Of a stretch of DNA of 64,000 nucleotides, positions 1 to 9,460 are shown one piece after another. Position numbers and translations under genes: made by a program. The first letter of the stretch is position 1; every line of letters begins with the position of its first letter. The DNA comes from Crystallibacter sulfonylureivorans_A (lineage in GTDB: Bacteria; Actinomycetota; Actinomycetes; Actinomycetales; Micrococcaceae). The notes beneath the pieces were generated by a model. That model was not told the origin of the DNA, did no database searches, and worked only from the letters and a program-made list of their open reading frames with translations. Location of the stretch: the NCBI RefSeq assembly GCF_047607445.1, contig NZ_JBLKRT010000020.1:13691-77690 (forward strand), given 5' to 3'.

Positions 1-1
1 C

Positions 2-1513
2 GCCCCGGTCCGCACCGATTGGAAACCGACCGACAAGTGGCTGCTGGGCATCGTCCTGGCCGTCATTAACTTCTGGCTCTTCGCCCAGACCCTGCTCAAT
101 GTCATCCCCGGCATCAAGGACCAGCTCGGCGTCGAACAAACGCTGGCCAACCTGGCCGTATCGATCACATCGCTGTTTTCCGGAATCTTCATCGTGGTCG
201 CCGGCGGACTTGCCGACCGGATCGGCCGCGCCAAGATCATGTTCGCCGGCATCTACTTGAGCATCCTGGGGTCGCTGCTGATCGCGCTGACGCCGGAAAA
301 CCTCGGCGGGCTGACGGACTTCATGCTGCTCGGTGGCCGCGCGATCCAAGGACTTTCCGCGGCGTGCATCATGCCCTCCACCATGGCTTTGATCAAGAGC
401 TATTACGAGGGCAAGGACCGGCAGCGTGCGCTGTCGTTCTGGTCCATCGGCTCCTGGGGCGGGTCCGGTTTCTGCGCGCTGTTCGGCGGGCTGATGGCCT
501 CTTCCTTCCTAGGCTGGCGGTCCATCTTCTGGATCTCGATCGTGCTGTCCGTGCTGGCGCTGTTCCTGCTCCGGGGCACGCCGGAATCGCGTGCCCCCAT
601 CGATCCGAACGCCGGCGAACGCCACTTCGACTGGGCCGGCCTGGCCTGCTTCATCATCATGCTGGTGGCCATCAACGTCTACATTTCGCAGGGCCCGGCG
701 ATCGGCTGGTTCAGCTGGACCGGGCTGAGCCTGGTCGCCGCGTTCGTGGTGTTCGGCCTGCTCTTCCTGCAGATCGAGACCCACCGAAGCTTCGCGTTCG
801 TGGACTTGAAGCTCTTCAGCAACGGCACTTTCACCGGCGCAACGTTGTCCAACTTCCTGCTGAACGGCGCGGCAGGCACCCTGATCGTCTCACTGGGACT
901 GGTCCAGGTCGCCGCCGGGTTGAATTCGCTGCAGTCGGGCCTGATGACGCTCGGCTATCTGGTCGCCATCCTGGCCACCATCCGCGTGGGTGAGAAGCTG
1001 CTGCAGCGGTTCGGTCCGAAGAAGCCCATGCTGTGGGGCAGCATGATCACCGGGATCGGGATCCTGCTGTGCTCCACCACCTTCCTGCGCATCGGCGAGT
1101 ACATTGTGCTCACGGTCATCGGATTCACGCTCTTCGGTGTTGGCCTGGGTTTCTACGCCACGCCGTCCACCGATGCTGCGCTGTCCAACGTCCCGGATGC
1201 CCAAGTCGGCGCCGCTTCCGGCATCTACAAGATGGCGTCGTCGCTGGGCAACGCGATCGGCGTCGCCATTTCCGCTGCCCTGTATGTGGCTGCCCAGGCG
1301 GTGGACCCGCAAATCATCCAGTCCTGGGGTATCTTCCTCGGCCGCCAAGACAACGTGGCGCTGCGCTTCGGCGGCGCCGTCGGGCTGCTGTTTAACGTGT
1401 TCATGGTGGTCATCGCCATTGCCTCGATCATTGTCACCGTTCCGTCCGAGCGCAGCAAAAAGGAGCAAGAAGCCCGGCCGGACGAGGTCGCACCACCCGC
1501 TTTCGGCAACTAG
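2..1513 (+). CDS. MFS drug/multidrug transporter, DHA2-like (5' end cut by window)
   Basis: This is a proton-driven inner-membrane exporter of the major facilitator superfamily. The frame is open from the first bases of the window, so the true start lies upstream. About 500 residues are visible with many hydrophobic segments, consistent with the 14-TM DHA2 (QacA/LfrA) group. The MFS loop motif GGLADRIGRAK follows the second visible helix, and a glycine-rich antiporter-like stretch (GSWGGSGFCALFGG) follows later. The C-terminus is short, charged and cytoplasmic. The substrate cannot be read from sequence. No regulator lies beside it in the visible part. Confidence 0.85.
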   Translation, partial: APVRTDWKPTDKWLLGIVLAVINFWLFAQTLLNVIPGIKDQLGVEQTLANLAVSITSLFSGIFIVVAGGLADRIGRAKIMFAGIYLSILGSLLIALTPENLGGLTDFMLLGGRAIQGLSAACIMPSTMALIKSYYEGKDRQRALSFWSIGSWGGSGFCALFGGLMASSFLGWRSIFWISIVLSVLALFLLRGTPESRAPIDPNAGERHFDWAGLACFIIMLVAINVYISQGPAIGWFSWTGLSLVAAFVVFGLLFLQIETHRSFAFVDLKLFSNGTFTGATLSNFLLNGAAGTLIVSLGLVQVAAGLNSLQSGLMTLGYLVAILATIRVGEKLLQRFGPKKPMLWGSMITGIGILLCSTTFLRIGEYIVLTVIGFTLFGVGLGFYATPSTDAALSNVPDAQVGAASGIYKMASSLGNAIGVAISAALYVAAQAVDPQIIQSWGIFLGRQDNVALRFGGAVGLLFNVFMVVIAIASIIVTVPSERSKKEQEARPDEVAPPAFGN

Positions 1514-1621
1514 GTCCGTCCGGGTCCACCAGCCCGGTGCGAACGTTGACCCCGCTGCCGGGCGGGAGTATTAATGACGGTTCGGGCATCATGCATTCAC
1601 CCCTTCGACGGAGGCATTGCC

Positions 1622-2221
1622 ATGTCAGTCCATGCAGCCAGCGGTTCCGACATCCCGGGTTACGAGTACGGCACGGTGCCCCAGTCACCGGTCACGCTGG
1701 CCGAACTCGAAGAGCTCAAAGCAAGCGCGATGTTTGGTGAGGAGGATGCCGCCATGCTGCGCCGGGCCGGGGCGGTCCTCGACGATCAGGTCGAGGAGAT
1801 ACTGGACGTTTGGTATGGCTTTATCGCGAGCCAGCCCCATCTGGTGGAGCATTTCTCCCGTCCGGACGGCCCGCCGATCGCAGAGTATCTGGGAGCAGTC
1901 CGCTTGCGGTTCGGCCAGTGGATCCGGGACACCTGCACCAAGCCCTATGACCAGGAGTGGCTGGACTACCAGAACGAGATAGCCCTGCGGCACACTCCCG
2001 AGCACAAGAACGACACAGACCATGTGGGCTCCACCCGGGTGGTCCCGCTGCGGTACCTGATCGCACTGATCGGACCGGTGGTCACCACCATGCGGCCTTT
2101 CCTGTCCCGCGGAAGTGATTCCGCGCAGGACGTGGATGCCATGATGCAGGCCTGGCTGAAGGCCGTGATCCTGCAGATTGCACTGTGGTCCCGGCCCTAC
2201 GCGCTCCCGGGCGAGTGGTAA
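1622..2221 (+). CDS. Protoglobin-family haem protein
   Basis: A 199-residue single-domain protein with the protoglobin/globin-sensor fold signature: an N-terminal helix, then FGEEDAAMLRRAGAVL, a VWYGFIASQPHL helix, an RFGQW segment, a His-containing EIALRHTPEHK segment (candidate proximal haem ligand), and a long C-terminal helix ending LQIALWSRPYALPG. No output domain follows, so it is a stand-alone protoglobin rather than a globin-coupled sensor. Family members bind O2, CO or NO; the physiological role is open. ATG 1622 was chosen because GGAGG at about 1611-1615 is well placed; upstream in-frame starts lack a site. Confidence 0.8.
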   Translation: MSVHAASGSDIPGYEYGTVPQSPVTLAELEELKASAMFGEEDAAMLRRAGAVLDDQVEEILDVWYGFIASQPHLVEHFSRPDGPPIAEYLGAVRLRFGQWIRDTCTKPYDQEWLDYQNEIALRHTPEHKNDTDHVGSTRVVPLRYLIALIGPVVTTMRPFLSRGSDSAQDVDAMMQAWLKAVILQIALWSRPYALPGEW

Positions 2222-2291
2222 CCGAGGGGTGACCGGCGGGCGGTTGCCGGTTGGCGGTGCCGGTTGGCGGTGCCGGGCCCGCAGCCAGGGC

Positions 2292-2762
2292 TCAGCGCCG
2301 GTGCCGCTCGGGTTCGACGGCGGGCGCCGGAACCCAACGGCGTGCTGCGGCGACCAGCATCAAGACCAGCAGGATGATCAGGAAGCCGTCTGCCGCGATG
2401 TACACGTAGTGGAGCGCGGACCCGCCGTCGTCGGTGCCTGCCAGCACCATGTCAGTCCGGCGGTTGAGCAGCGGCCGGATCACCATCACTTTGGCCAACA
2501 GCACGACGACGGCGCCTCTCACCAGAGCCCAGAATCTGCGGTCCACGCGCTGCCCCACCAAGGACAGCACCAGCAGCCCGGCAAGCACCAGCTCCACAAC
2601 GTTCATCGCGGTGAACACCAGCCGGCCAATCCCCAGCCCCAGCGGAATGGTGATGCCGGGAGCCTGGAACTTCAGCGGTGCCTCGATCAGCGAAATACCG
2701 ATGATCAGGCCCAGCCAGAGGGCCGGCAGCACCAGCCGTGCCGCAATACGCAGGCGATCCAT
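2292..2762 (-). CDS. Small four-helix membrane protein of unknown function
   Basis: A 156-residue protein with four predicted membrane helices: residues about 8-25, 45-68, 82-98 and 128-148. Between helices 1 and 2 lies IEAPLKFQAPGITIPLGLGIGR, a pattern recalled from uncharacterised bacterial membrane proteins. A strong Shine-Dalgarno (AAGGAGG, six bases before ATG 2762) supports expression. The C-terminus is Arg/Pro-rich and cytoplasmic. It is convergent with the protoglobin gene. No function is assigned. Confidence 0.7.
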   Translation of the reverse strand: MDRLRIAARLVLPALWLGLIIGISLIEAPLKFQAPGITIPLGLGIGRLVFTAMNVVELVLAGLLVLSLVGQRVDRRFWALVRGAVVVLLAKVMVIRPLLNRRTDMVLAGTDDGGSALHYVYIAADGFLIILLVLMLVAAARRWVPAPAVEPERHRR

Positions 2763-2846
2763 GATGGGCCTCCTTATCCGGACCCATCCTACGTCCGGGT
2801 AAGGCAGCCCCGCCGTCGTCGCCGTCAGGTCAGGAGCACTCGGCGC

Positions 2847-4118
2847 CTAGCGGGTTGCGATCCGCACCGATGCGCTGCGTGCCGTCTTGTTGACGTAGTA
2901 CTTCTTCTTCGCGGTGACGCGGACGCTGATCTTCTGGCCTCGGTCGGCCTTCACCACCCTGTAGCTGGACTTCTTCGCTCCGCTGATCGGTTTGCCGTTG
3001 CGGTACCACTGGTGGCCGTAGGAGGTCGGCTTCGCCGAGTACGATCCCGTGCTGGTCCGCAGGATGGCCCCCGCCTTTTTGGTGCCCGAGATTTTCGGCG
3101 CCGTCTTCACGCTGAACACCGCTTTACCCACGGAGACGGCCTTGGCGGTGACTGCTCGGGAGGAGTAGCCGGGCTTCGTGACGGTAGCCCGGACGGTGAT
3201 TTTGGCGCCGATGTCCTTTGCAGACAAGGTGAACGACGACTTGGTGGCACCCTTTACCGACTTTCCGTTGCGGTACCACTGGTAGGCAATCTTGACGCCC
3301 GGCGTCCAGCCTTGCGAGACCTTCAATGTACTGCCGTACCGGGCGGTGCCGCTGATCTTGAAGGCCTTGGTGGCGCTGATGGTTCCTGCGGCGACCTTGA
3401 CCGGGGCGCTGTGCCGGTCCGTGGTGGTGTAGCCACCCTTGCTGGCGCGCACCCGGACCTTGAGGTCGGCCCCTTTGTCCGCCGCCGCCAAGGTGTAGGT
3501 CACCGCGGTTGCCCCGCTGACCGCCTGGCCGTTGCGGTACCACTGGTAGGCGAGGGCTGCTGCAGCCGGCGCCCATGCTCCCGCCGACACCGTGAGCTTG
3601 TGCCCCACCTTCGCCGTCCCGGAGATCGTCGGGGCAGGTGCGGATGTGAAGAGTGCCGGACTCACCGTGACCAGCGCTGACGTGTCGGTTCGGGTGGCGT
3701 AGCCGGACTTGCGGATGACAGCCCGCACCGCAATCTTCGCTCCCACATCGGAGAGGCCAAGCTTCAAGGACGGCGTCGTTGCCCCTTGGATAACTGTGGA
3801 GTTCCGAAGCCACTGGTAGCTGACTACGGCTCCTGCGGTCCACGATCCGGTCGCCGTGAGGGTACTGCCGTAGCGAGCTGATCCGCCGATCCCGAGCGCC
3901 TTGCTGGCGATGATCTGCTGCAACGGCGCTGGCGTGGTGGTCGGGTTCGCTGATGGACTGGCTGACGGCGAGGAGAAGCCGCCCGGCGCAGCCGGCGCCG
4001 CGGTGCCCGCGATCAACGCCCCGGTCAACGCAAAGGCGGATGCCGCGGCCGTGTAAGCCAGGATCCGCGAGGTGCGTGTGCGCTGCGGACGCACCTCATC
4101 AAGGCGGTTAGACAACAT
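2847..4118 (-). CDS. Secreted protein with four Ig-like (YQWYRNG) repeats
   Basis: About 423 residues. A positively charged N-terminus (RPQRTRTSR) precedes a hydrophobic signal segment (AYTAAASAFALTGALIAGTAAPAAP) and a Ser/Pro/Thr linker. Four tandem modules of about 85 residues follow, each beginning SGTARYGSTL or a variant, with a central YQW(Y/L)RNG and a conserved GA(K/D)(I/L)xVR strand. This is the beta-sandwich repeat common in actinobacterial surface and hydrolase proteins. No catalytic domain, LPXTG or SLH anchor is visible. The protein is basic, especially repeat 4, so wall binding is plausible. ATG 4118 has GGGGGA six bases upstream; ATG 4142 is an alternative start. Confidence 0.75.
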   Translation of the reverse strand: MLSNRLDEVRPQRTRTSRILAYTAAASAFALTGALIAGTAAPAAPGGFSSPSASPSANPTTTPAPLQQIIASKALGIGGSARYGSTLTATGSWTAGAVVSYQWLRNSTVIQGATTPSLKLGLSDVGAKIAVRAVIRKSGYATRTDTSALVTVSPALFTSAPAPTISGTAKVGHKLTVSAGAWAPAAAALAYQWYRNGQAVSGATAVTYTLAAADKGADLKVRVRASKGGYTTTDRHSAPVKVAAGTISATKAFKISGTARYGSTLKVSQGWTPGVKIAYQWYRNGKSVKGATKSSFTLSAKDIGAKITVRATVTKPGYSSRAVTAKAVSVGKAVFSVKTAPKISGTKKAGAILRTSTGSYSAKPTSYGHQWYRNGKPISGAKKSSYRVVKADRGQKISVRVTAKKKYYVNKTARSASVRIATR

Positions 4119-4284
4119 TTCGGTTCCCCCAAACATCCCCATGTGCTCTTACCGATGGCTCACAGTAACCGCAAAATCTGCCCCGTACCTTGGGAATTCC
4201 TGAGGCCGGCGCCTCGCGGGAACTGCGGCGGCAGCAGCAGGAGGGCTGTCGGGGGTATCCGCGGCCGGCCTCGGCGCGTTCCAG

Positions 4285-5514
4285 TTAGGCGATGCCGTCG
4301 ATGTCTACCGGGAGGTGGGAAGGCCCCCGCAGGAACGGGCTGGGCCGGTATGCCGGCGGGTCGTCCACCAGCTTCGGGTTCTTGATTCTGCTGGCGAATG
4401 CGGTGAGGGCGATCTGGGCTTCCAGCCGGGCCAGGGGTGCTCCGAAGCAGAGGTGGATGCCGCCGCCGAAGCCCAGGTGGCCGTTGTTGGGCCGGTCCGG
4501 GATGAAGAGGTCGGGGTCAGTGACGTGGGCCGGGTCCCGGTTTGCTGCGGCCAGGAGCAGCGTGAAGGAGGCCCCGGCCGGGATAGTGGTGCCGGCGATG
4601 TCGATATCGTCGAGGGCTGTGCGGAAGGGGACGAAATGCACCGGCGGTTCATAACGCAGCAGTTCCTCAACCATCGGGATGGCCAGCTCGGGGTCGTTGC
4701 GCAGCCGCTCCAGCTGGGCCGGGTGGCGGAGCAGGGTCAGGGCGCCGTTGACGATGAGGTTCACGGTGGTTTCGTGTCCGGCGATGAGCAGCAACAGGCC
4801 GGTGCCCACCAGCTGATCCGCGGGCATGCTGCCTTCCGGCCCTTCATCGGTGGCCATGGCCGAGAGCATGTCGTCGCCCGGTGACTTCCGGTGGGACTCC
4901 ACCAGTTCTTCCATGAAGGCGCGCAGCTCCGCGCCGGCTTCCGCTCGCTTTTTCTGCTGGGTTTCAGGGTCCAGACCCGGATCAGTGGATTGCAGGGCAA
5001 CGTCCACCCAGACCCGAAAGCGCTGCTCGTCGCTCTCAGGCACGCCGAGCAGCTCGCAGATCACCGTGACCGGCAGCGGATAGGCCAGCTCATCGACGAC
5101 GTCGATCCTGCTGCGATCCGCCATCTTGTCGATCAGGTCGGTGACGATTTCCTTCATCCGTGGCTCCATCCCGGCGATCCGGCCGGGCGTCGTCGGCGGC
5201 CCGAAGTGGCGCATGGTCATCCGGCGGAACTTATCGTGGTCGGGCGGATCCATGCTCAGGAACGTTGGCGTCATGTCGGCGCCGTCGCCCTGGTCCCCGG
5301 AGACACCGGCGGCGGCTGCGGCAGGATTGCGGCTGATCTCGGAGCTGACCCGCGGATCGTGCAACAGCGAGACGACCTCGGCGTAGGTGCTGACCAGGTA
5401 AGTTCCGTCCGGCAGCCGCGTCACCGGTGTTTTGCGGAGGTCAGCATAAAACGGGTAGGGGTTGGCCCGGTTGGAGTAGTCGAGGACCTGCTCCCAGGAG
5501 CTGGCGTGGGTCAT
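4285..5514 (-). CDS. Cytochrome P450
   Basis: A 409-residue soluble class I bacterial P450 that inserts one oxygen atom from O2 into an organic substrate. I-helix motif AGHETT is at residues 245-250, the K-helix ExxR is E284-R287, and the haem loop FGGGIHLCFG is at 349-358 with thiolate Cys356. Length is typical of bacterial soluble P450s. Its start codon overlaps the stop of the upstream ferredoxin/ferredoxin-reductase gene (ATGA, 5511-5514), so the two are translationally coupled and the redox partner is encoded in the same message. The substrate is unknown. Confidence 0.95.
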   Translation of the reverse strand: MTHASSWEQVLDYSNRANPYPFYADLRKTPVTRLPDGTYLVSTYAEVVSLLHDPRVSSEISRNPAAAAAGVSGDQGDGADMTPTFLSMDPPDHDKFRRMTMRHFGPPTTPGRIAGMEPRMKEIVTDLIDKMADRSRIDVVDELAYPLPVTVICELLGVPESDEQRFRVWVDVALQSTDPGLDPETQQKKRAEAGAELRAFMEELVESHRKSPGDDMLSAMATDEGPEGSMPADQLVGTGLLLLIAGHETTVNLIVNGALTLLRHPAQLERLRNDPELAIPMVEELLRYEPPVHFVPFRTALDDIDIAGTTIPAGASFTLLLAAANRDPAHVTDPDLFIPDRPNNGHLGFGGGIHLCFGAPLARLEAQIALTAFASRIKNPKLVDDPPAYRPSPFLRGPSHLPVDIDGIA

Positions 5515-7202
5515 GGCGAATGCTCCTTAGATCGTTGCGCGGTTTCCGCCGGCCTCCGGGACGGTGTGTCGCCGGCGGCAGGATGGGTCAGTCGGGCGCG
5601 GCGTTCGTTGGGGTCGTGGCCGGTCACGACGACGGTTGCGTCCTGGGTGGGGCTGACCGCCGGTTTGAAGCCGGCCGGCACGGCGTGCCCATCGGCCGAC
5701 TCGTCCACGTGGTGGAAGGCGGGCGGGAAGGGCGCGGCCTGTTCGATCAACGGTTCGTAGAATTCGAGCCACTTGTTCTGGTTGAAGGCAACAGCCGCGA
5801 CAATGCGGCCCTTGTAGCCGTAGACGGCCAGGAAGCGCCGCTGGGCCACCGATCCTTGGACGATGGCGACTTCATCGGCGGCCGAGGGAACCCCGACGCT
5901 CTTGATTTCGGTGCCGAACTGGACCGACCAGAATTGCGGCACCGCCAGATGCGGCCAGCGTTCGGTTTCGCGGCTGACCATATTGTGCGCAGCAACCTCT
6001 GCCTGCGAGATGGCGTTGCCCCAGTGCTCCACGGCAAGGAATTGGTAGCCGTACATCGGCTGCGGGGCGCGCGCTATGTCCCCGGCCACGAAGACGTCAT
6101 CGGTGACCAGGCCGTTCGCGTCGAAAGCGCGGCAGCCGGCGTCGCAGGCGACTCCCCACACACCGCAGGCCAACCCGGAGTCTGCGAGCCATTCGACATT
6201 GCGCACGGAGCCCAGTGCGGCGACCGCCACGTCGGCCTCAGCCGTCGTCCCGTCGGACAGGACGGCCCGGCGCAGCCGCCCTGCGGCATCCCCTTCGAGG
6301 GAAGTGACCCGGACGCCGCAGCGCAGATCCACGCCCTTCTCGAGCTGCAGGTCGCCGGCTATGGCGCCGATCGTACCTCCGAGGGCCGCGACCAGGGGCG
6401 CCGGCCCGGCCTCGGCAACGGTGACCGGGAGACCGAGTTCACGGCACACGGACGCGACCTCGCAGCCGATGAACCCGGCGCCGATGACCAGCACCCGGCG
6501 GGGTCGCCCGGCCAGGAACTGCCGGAGCTTCAAAGCGTCCTCCCGGGTGCGCAACGTCAAGACCCCTTCCAGCGCTGCCTCGGCAGGGTTCGGCCAGGGG
6601 CGGGAGCGCAGTCCGGTGGCGATCAGCACCTTGTCGAAGCCGATCCGGCTCCCGTCGGCGAGCCGGACGTGCTTGGCCCGCAGGTCCAGCCCGGTCGCCG
6701 CGACTCCCAGCCGCCAGCTGGCAGCGATGTCCCGGCGTTGGGGCAACGAAGTATCTGCGGAGCTCATCGTCCCGGCCAGGAGTTGTTTGGACAGCGGCGG
6801 CCGGTCGTAGGGCTCGTGGGGCTCCTCGCCGACCAGGGTCAGCGGACCGGTGAAGCCCTCCTCACGCAGCCGCTCCGCCGCGTGCAGCCCAGTCAGCGAT
6901 GCACCGACAATGACGATCCGGCCTGTTTTCTTGAACGAGCTGCCGTGGCCGTCTCCGGCAACGCCAGCCGTCCCCGGCCGTCCTTCCGGATGCTGCGATT
7001 CGTTCGGCCCGTCCGTGTGCTCCAGGCTGATGGCCTGGACCGGACACGCGGCAGCGGCCCGACGGATTTTGATGCGCTGCGCTTCGTCCGGGTCCGGGTC
7101 GTAGGTGAGCGCCTCGTCCCCCTGGATGCGGAAGACCTCCGGGGCAAGGAAGGCGCATTGGGCGTAGCCTTGGCATTTTGTGAGATCGACGGCGATCCGC
7201 AT
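5511..7202 (-). CDS. Ferredoxin fused to FAD/NAD(P)H ferredoxin reductase (P450 redox partner)
   Basis: A 563-residue natural fusion. Residues 1-65 are a small iron-sulphur ferredoxin with CxxYxxC (Cys10, Cys16) and C53-P54, the [3Fe-4S] pattern with Tyr in place of the fourth cysteine. A Gly/Pro/His-rich linker (about 65-92) joins it to a reductase: FAD motif IVIVGASLTG (residues 96-105), a second Rossmann motif VLVIGAGFIG, and the late FAD-contact motif DDVFVAGDIA. It would carry electrons from NAD(P)H through FAD and the cluster to the coupled P450. ATG 7202 has GAGGAAGAAG upstream and starts exactly at the ferredoxin fold; the upstream in-frame extension is low-complexity and rejected. 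Confidence 0.92.
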   Translation of the reverse strand: MRIAVDLTKCQGYAQCAFLAPEVFRIQGDEALTYDPDPDEAQRIKIRRAAAACPVQAISLEHTDGPNESQHPEGRPGTAGVAGDGHGSSFKKTGRIVIVGASLTGLHAAERLREEGFTGPLTLVGEEPHEPYDRPPLSKQLLAGTMSSADTSLPQRRDIAASWRLGVAATGLDLRAKHVRLADGSRIGFDKVLIATGLRSRPWPNPAEAALEGVLTLRTREDALKLRQFLAGRPRRVLVIGAGFIGCEVASVCRELGLPVTVAEAGPAPLVAALGGTIGAIAGDLQLEKGVDLRCGVRVTSLEGDAAGRLRRAVLSDGTTAEADVAVAALGSVRNVEWLADSGLACGVWGVACDAGCRAFDANGLVTDDVFVAGDIARAPQPMYGYQFLAVEHWGNAISQAEVAAHNMVSRETERWPHLAVPQFWSVQFGTEIKSVGVPSAADEVAIVQGSVAQRRFLAVYGYKGRIVAAVAFNQNKWLEFYEPLIEQAAPFPPAFHHVDESADGHAVPAGFKPAVSPTQDATVVVTGHDPNERRARLTHPAAGDTPSRRPAETAQRSKEHSP

Positions 7203-7404
7203 GCCGCACTTCTTCCTCTTGTCGGCTTCCGGCCGTGATCCGCCATGCGGCCGGTGCCTCTCAGGACTGAACCGTGACGGCCCCCGTCCCGGCAGGCCGT
7301 GAGGCCCCGAGGCGGGCCCGGGCAGGGGCCCCAAGGTGACTCATGTTCAAGTGAATCGAGTCTAGGCCGGGTGGACGGCGCGGCGGAAGGCCCTCCGCGC
7401 TGCG

Positions 7405-8694
7405 TCAGCGGTGTGCGTCTTGCCGCTCCGTGTCGGCCGCCGGATTCAGCGCGGCCTTGCGCCTGCGGCCGGCTCCTGGGGGGTCCTCAATGCAGCGCGG
7501 ACCGTTGATCATGACCGCTCCAACCAGCATCACCACAATGCAGGCGCCCAGCATGGCAAAGGATGCAGTCCACGAGCCGGTAGATTCGTGGACCACTCCG
7601 AACAGGAGCGGAGCAACGCTGGCGCCGGCGTAACCGAGACCCTGGCTGAAGCCGGACAGCACAGCCGAGCCGTGGACGGTGCGCGAGCGCAGGTTGACCA
7701 TCAGCAGCGCGACGGCGAAGGTGCCCTGGCCCAGCCCGGACAGCGTTACCCACCACCAGGTGCCGCTCTCCGGCGACAGCAGCAGCCCCGCATGCCCGCC
7801 AATCCAGCACAGGGTGAACACCAGGATCGCGGCGAGCGGATGCTTCAGCCGGGGCACGATCAGCGGCACCAGCAGGCTGACCGGCAGCCCCAGGATGGCG
7901 AAGTAGGCCAGGGCAGAGCCCGCCGCCGCCGCGTCGATGCCGTGCGCGGTGAGATATGGCGGCAACCAGGTGAAGTACACGTAGGTCTGTGCGGAATTAC
8001 CGGCCAGGAAGATAGCCAGCCCCCAAGCCACCGGCGAGCGCCAAGGGTTCAGCTTTCCGGCTGCAGGCGAGGCAGCAGCAGGAGCCGGGGTGCCGCCGTC
8101 GTACGTCTTGCCCTTGCGGCGGTCCCGTGCCGCCTGCACTGCCCACGGGACCAGCACCACGGCGCTGACCGACGCCCAGAGCGCCAGCGAGACCCGCCAG
8201 CCGGCGGCCTCGGCCAACGGGACGGAAAACTGCGGGCTCATCGCGGTGCCCACCGCCAGCAGCGTCACATAGCCGGCGGTGACCGCCCCGATGCGGTCCG
8301 GGAAGTATTTCCGCACCAGCGGCGGCAGCACCACGTTGCCCATGCCGTACCCGGCCATCACCACCGCGCTCAGGCCCAGGAAGGGCCAGACCCCGTCGAC
8401 GGCGGCGCGGCCCACCTGGCCAGCGACGGCCAGCAGCACGGCCGCGACCAGCACCTTTTCCAGCCCGAGCCAGCGGATCAGCGCCGGTGTGCACAGGCCG
8501 GCCGCCGCGAAGACCAGCGGCGGCAGCATGGCCAGCGCGCCGATGGTAGTCGCATCGAAGCCCAGTTCCGGGCCCAGTTCACCCAGCAGCGGGCCCACGG
8601 CGGAGACCGCGGCGCGCAAGCTCAGCGCCATGGTCAGGATGCCCAGCAGTGCACCGATCCGTCCGGTCCAGGGCTTGCGAAGGAAGGAGTTCAC
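7405..8694 (-). CDS. MFS transporter, CynX/NimT-like
   Basis: A 429-residue, 12-TM major facilitator. The N-terminal helix LRAAVSAVGPLLGEL followed by GFDATTIGALAMLPPLVFAAAG is typical of the CynX/NimT group (cyanate, nitroimidazole and related small-molecule transporters). A cytoplasmic loop at about residues 190-215 is Lys/Ala-rich. The start is GTG 8694 with only a weak GGTAGG-type site upstream, so the exact N-terminus is uncertain. It lies just upstream of, and in the same direction as, the ferredoxin-P450 operon, about 200 bp away, so a role in uptake or export of the P450 substrate or product is possible but not shown. Confidence 0.85.
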   Translation of the reverse strand: MNSFLRKPWTGRIGALLGILTMALSLRAAVSAVGPLLGELGPELGFDATTIGALAMLPPLVFAAAGLCTPALIRWLGLEKVLVAAVLLAVAGQVGRAAVDGVWPFLGLSAVVMAGYGMGNVVLPPLVRKYFPDRIGAVTAGYVTLLAVGTAMSPQFSVPLAEAAGWRVSLALWASVSAVVLVPWAVQAARDRRKGKTYDGGTPAPAAASPAAGKLNPWRSPVAWGLAIFLAGNSAQTYVYFTWLPPYLTAHGIDAAAAGSALAYFAILGLPVSLLVPLIVPRLKHPLAAILVFTLCWIGGHAGLLLSPESGTWWWVTLSGLGQGTFAVALLMVNLRSRTVHGSAVLSGFSQGLGYAGASVAPLLFGVVHESTGSWTASFAMLGACIVVMLVGAVMINGPRCIEDPPGAGRRRKAALNPAADTERQDAHR

Positions 8695-8720
8695 TTGCCT
8701 ACCCTAGCCGGGGGCAGCCC

Positions 8721-9338
8721 CTACACCTGCGCAGGATACGGGCCGCGGCGCAGCAGCCGGGCCAGATGAACGGCGTTCCGGGCCGCCGTGGCGGTGGTCG
8801 TCGCCGTGACGTCGGGAGTCTCCTGCAGGTCCTGGAAATCGGTCCCATGCATTGCTTCGCCCACCCAGTACGTCGACCCTTGGGCCGGGATGCTGAAGCC
8901 GACGTCGGCCAGTCCCTGGTAGAGCTCGGCCGTGACATGGTGGGCGCCGTCCTCGTTTCCGACCACCGCCACCAGCGCGACCTTGTCGAACATGCTGGGC
9001 CGGCCGGCCTCGTCGGTTTCGGACAGCTCGGCGTCCAGTCGTTCGAGCACCCGCTGGGCAAGGCTGGCCGGATGGCCCAGCCAGATCGGCGTGGCGAGCA
9101 CCAGGATGTCCGCCTGCAGCACCTTGGCACGGATGGACGGCCAGGCATCGCCCTCGCCCATGTCCGTCTGCACGCCGGGCTTGACGTCATGGTCCACAAC
9201 CCGGAGCAGCTCACAGTCGACGTCCTGCCGGGACAGTTGCGTGATCACCTGCCGGGCCAGCAGTTCGCTGCTGGACGGTTTAGGTGACGGCGTCAAAGTG
9301 CAGACCAGGGCCAGGGCGTTGAGCTTTGTCTCCTCCAT
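8721..9338 (-). CDS. Flavodoxin-fold / NADPH-dependent FMN reductase-family protein
   Basis: A 205-residue protein with the flavodoxin-like fold: beta-1 LNALALVCTLTPSPKPSSSE with a phosphate-binding Ser-rich loop, then ADILVLATPIWLGHPASLAQRVLERLD, the characteristic strand/loop at the isoalloxazine site, and VALVAVVGNEDGAHH. It probably binds FMN and reduces flavin or quinone-like substrates; no partner gene indicates the substrate. The start at ATG 9338 (MEETKLN) was chosen because the fold begins there; a longer frame upstream runs through non-coding-like sequence. SD is weak. Confidence 0.8.
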   Translation of the reverse strand: MEETKLNALALVCTLTPSPKPSSSELLARQVITQLSRQDVDCELLRVVDHDVKPGVQTDMGEGDAWPSIRAKVLQADILVLATPIWLGHPASLAQRVLERLDAELSETDEAGRPSMFDKVALVAVVGNEDGAHHVTAELYQGLADVGFSIPAQGSTYWVGEAMHGTDFQDLQETPDVTATTTATAARNAVHLARLLRRGPYPAQV

Positions 9339-9460
9339 GGCGCCATTCTGCAGGTTATGCCGCCGGCACGGAAGGGTGCGCGCCCGGCTCACCGTCCGGT
9401 GATGCCCGTCCAGCCGAGTCACCCGAGGCCCCGCAGTGGCCGGCCGAGGCACCCGGGGAG

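Noticed and set aside
2178..3680. 500-codon open frame on the plus strand
   Set aside because: It runs antisense to the small membrane protein and the Ig-repeat protein, with Arg/Gly/Pro-rich composition typical of GC-rich shadow frames and no recognisable domain.
5427..7238. 603-codon plus-strand frame
   Set aside because: Antisense shadow of the ferredoxin-reductase gene, whose minus-strand product has clear domains and a good ribosome site.
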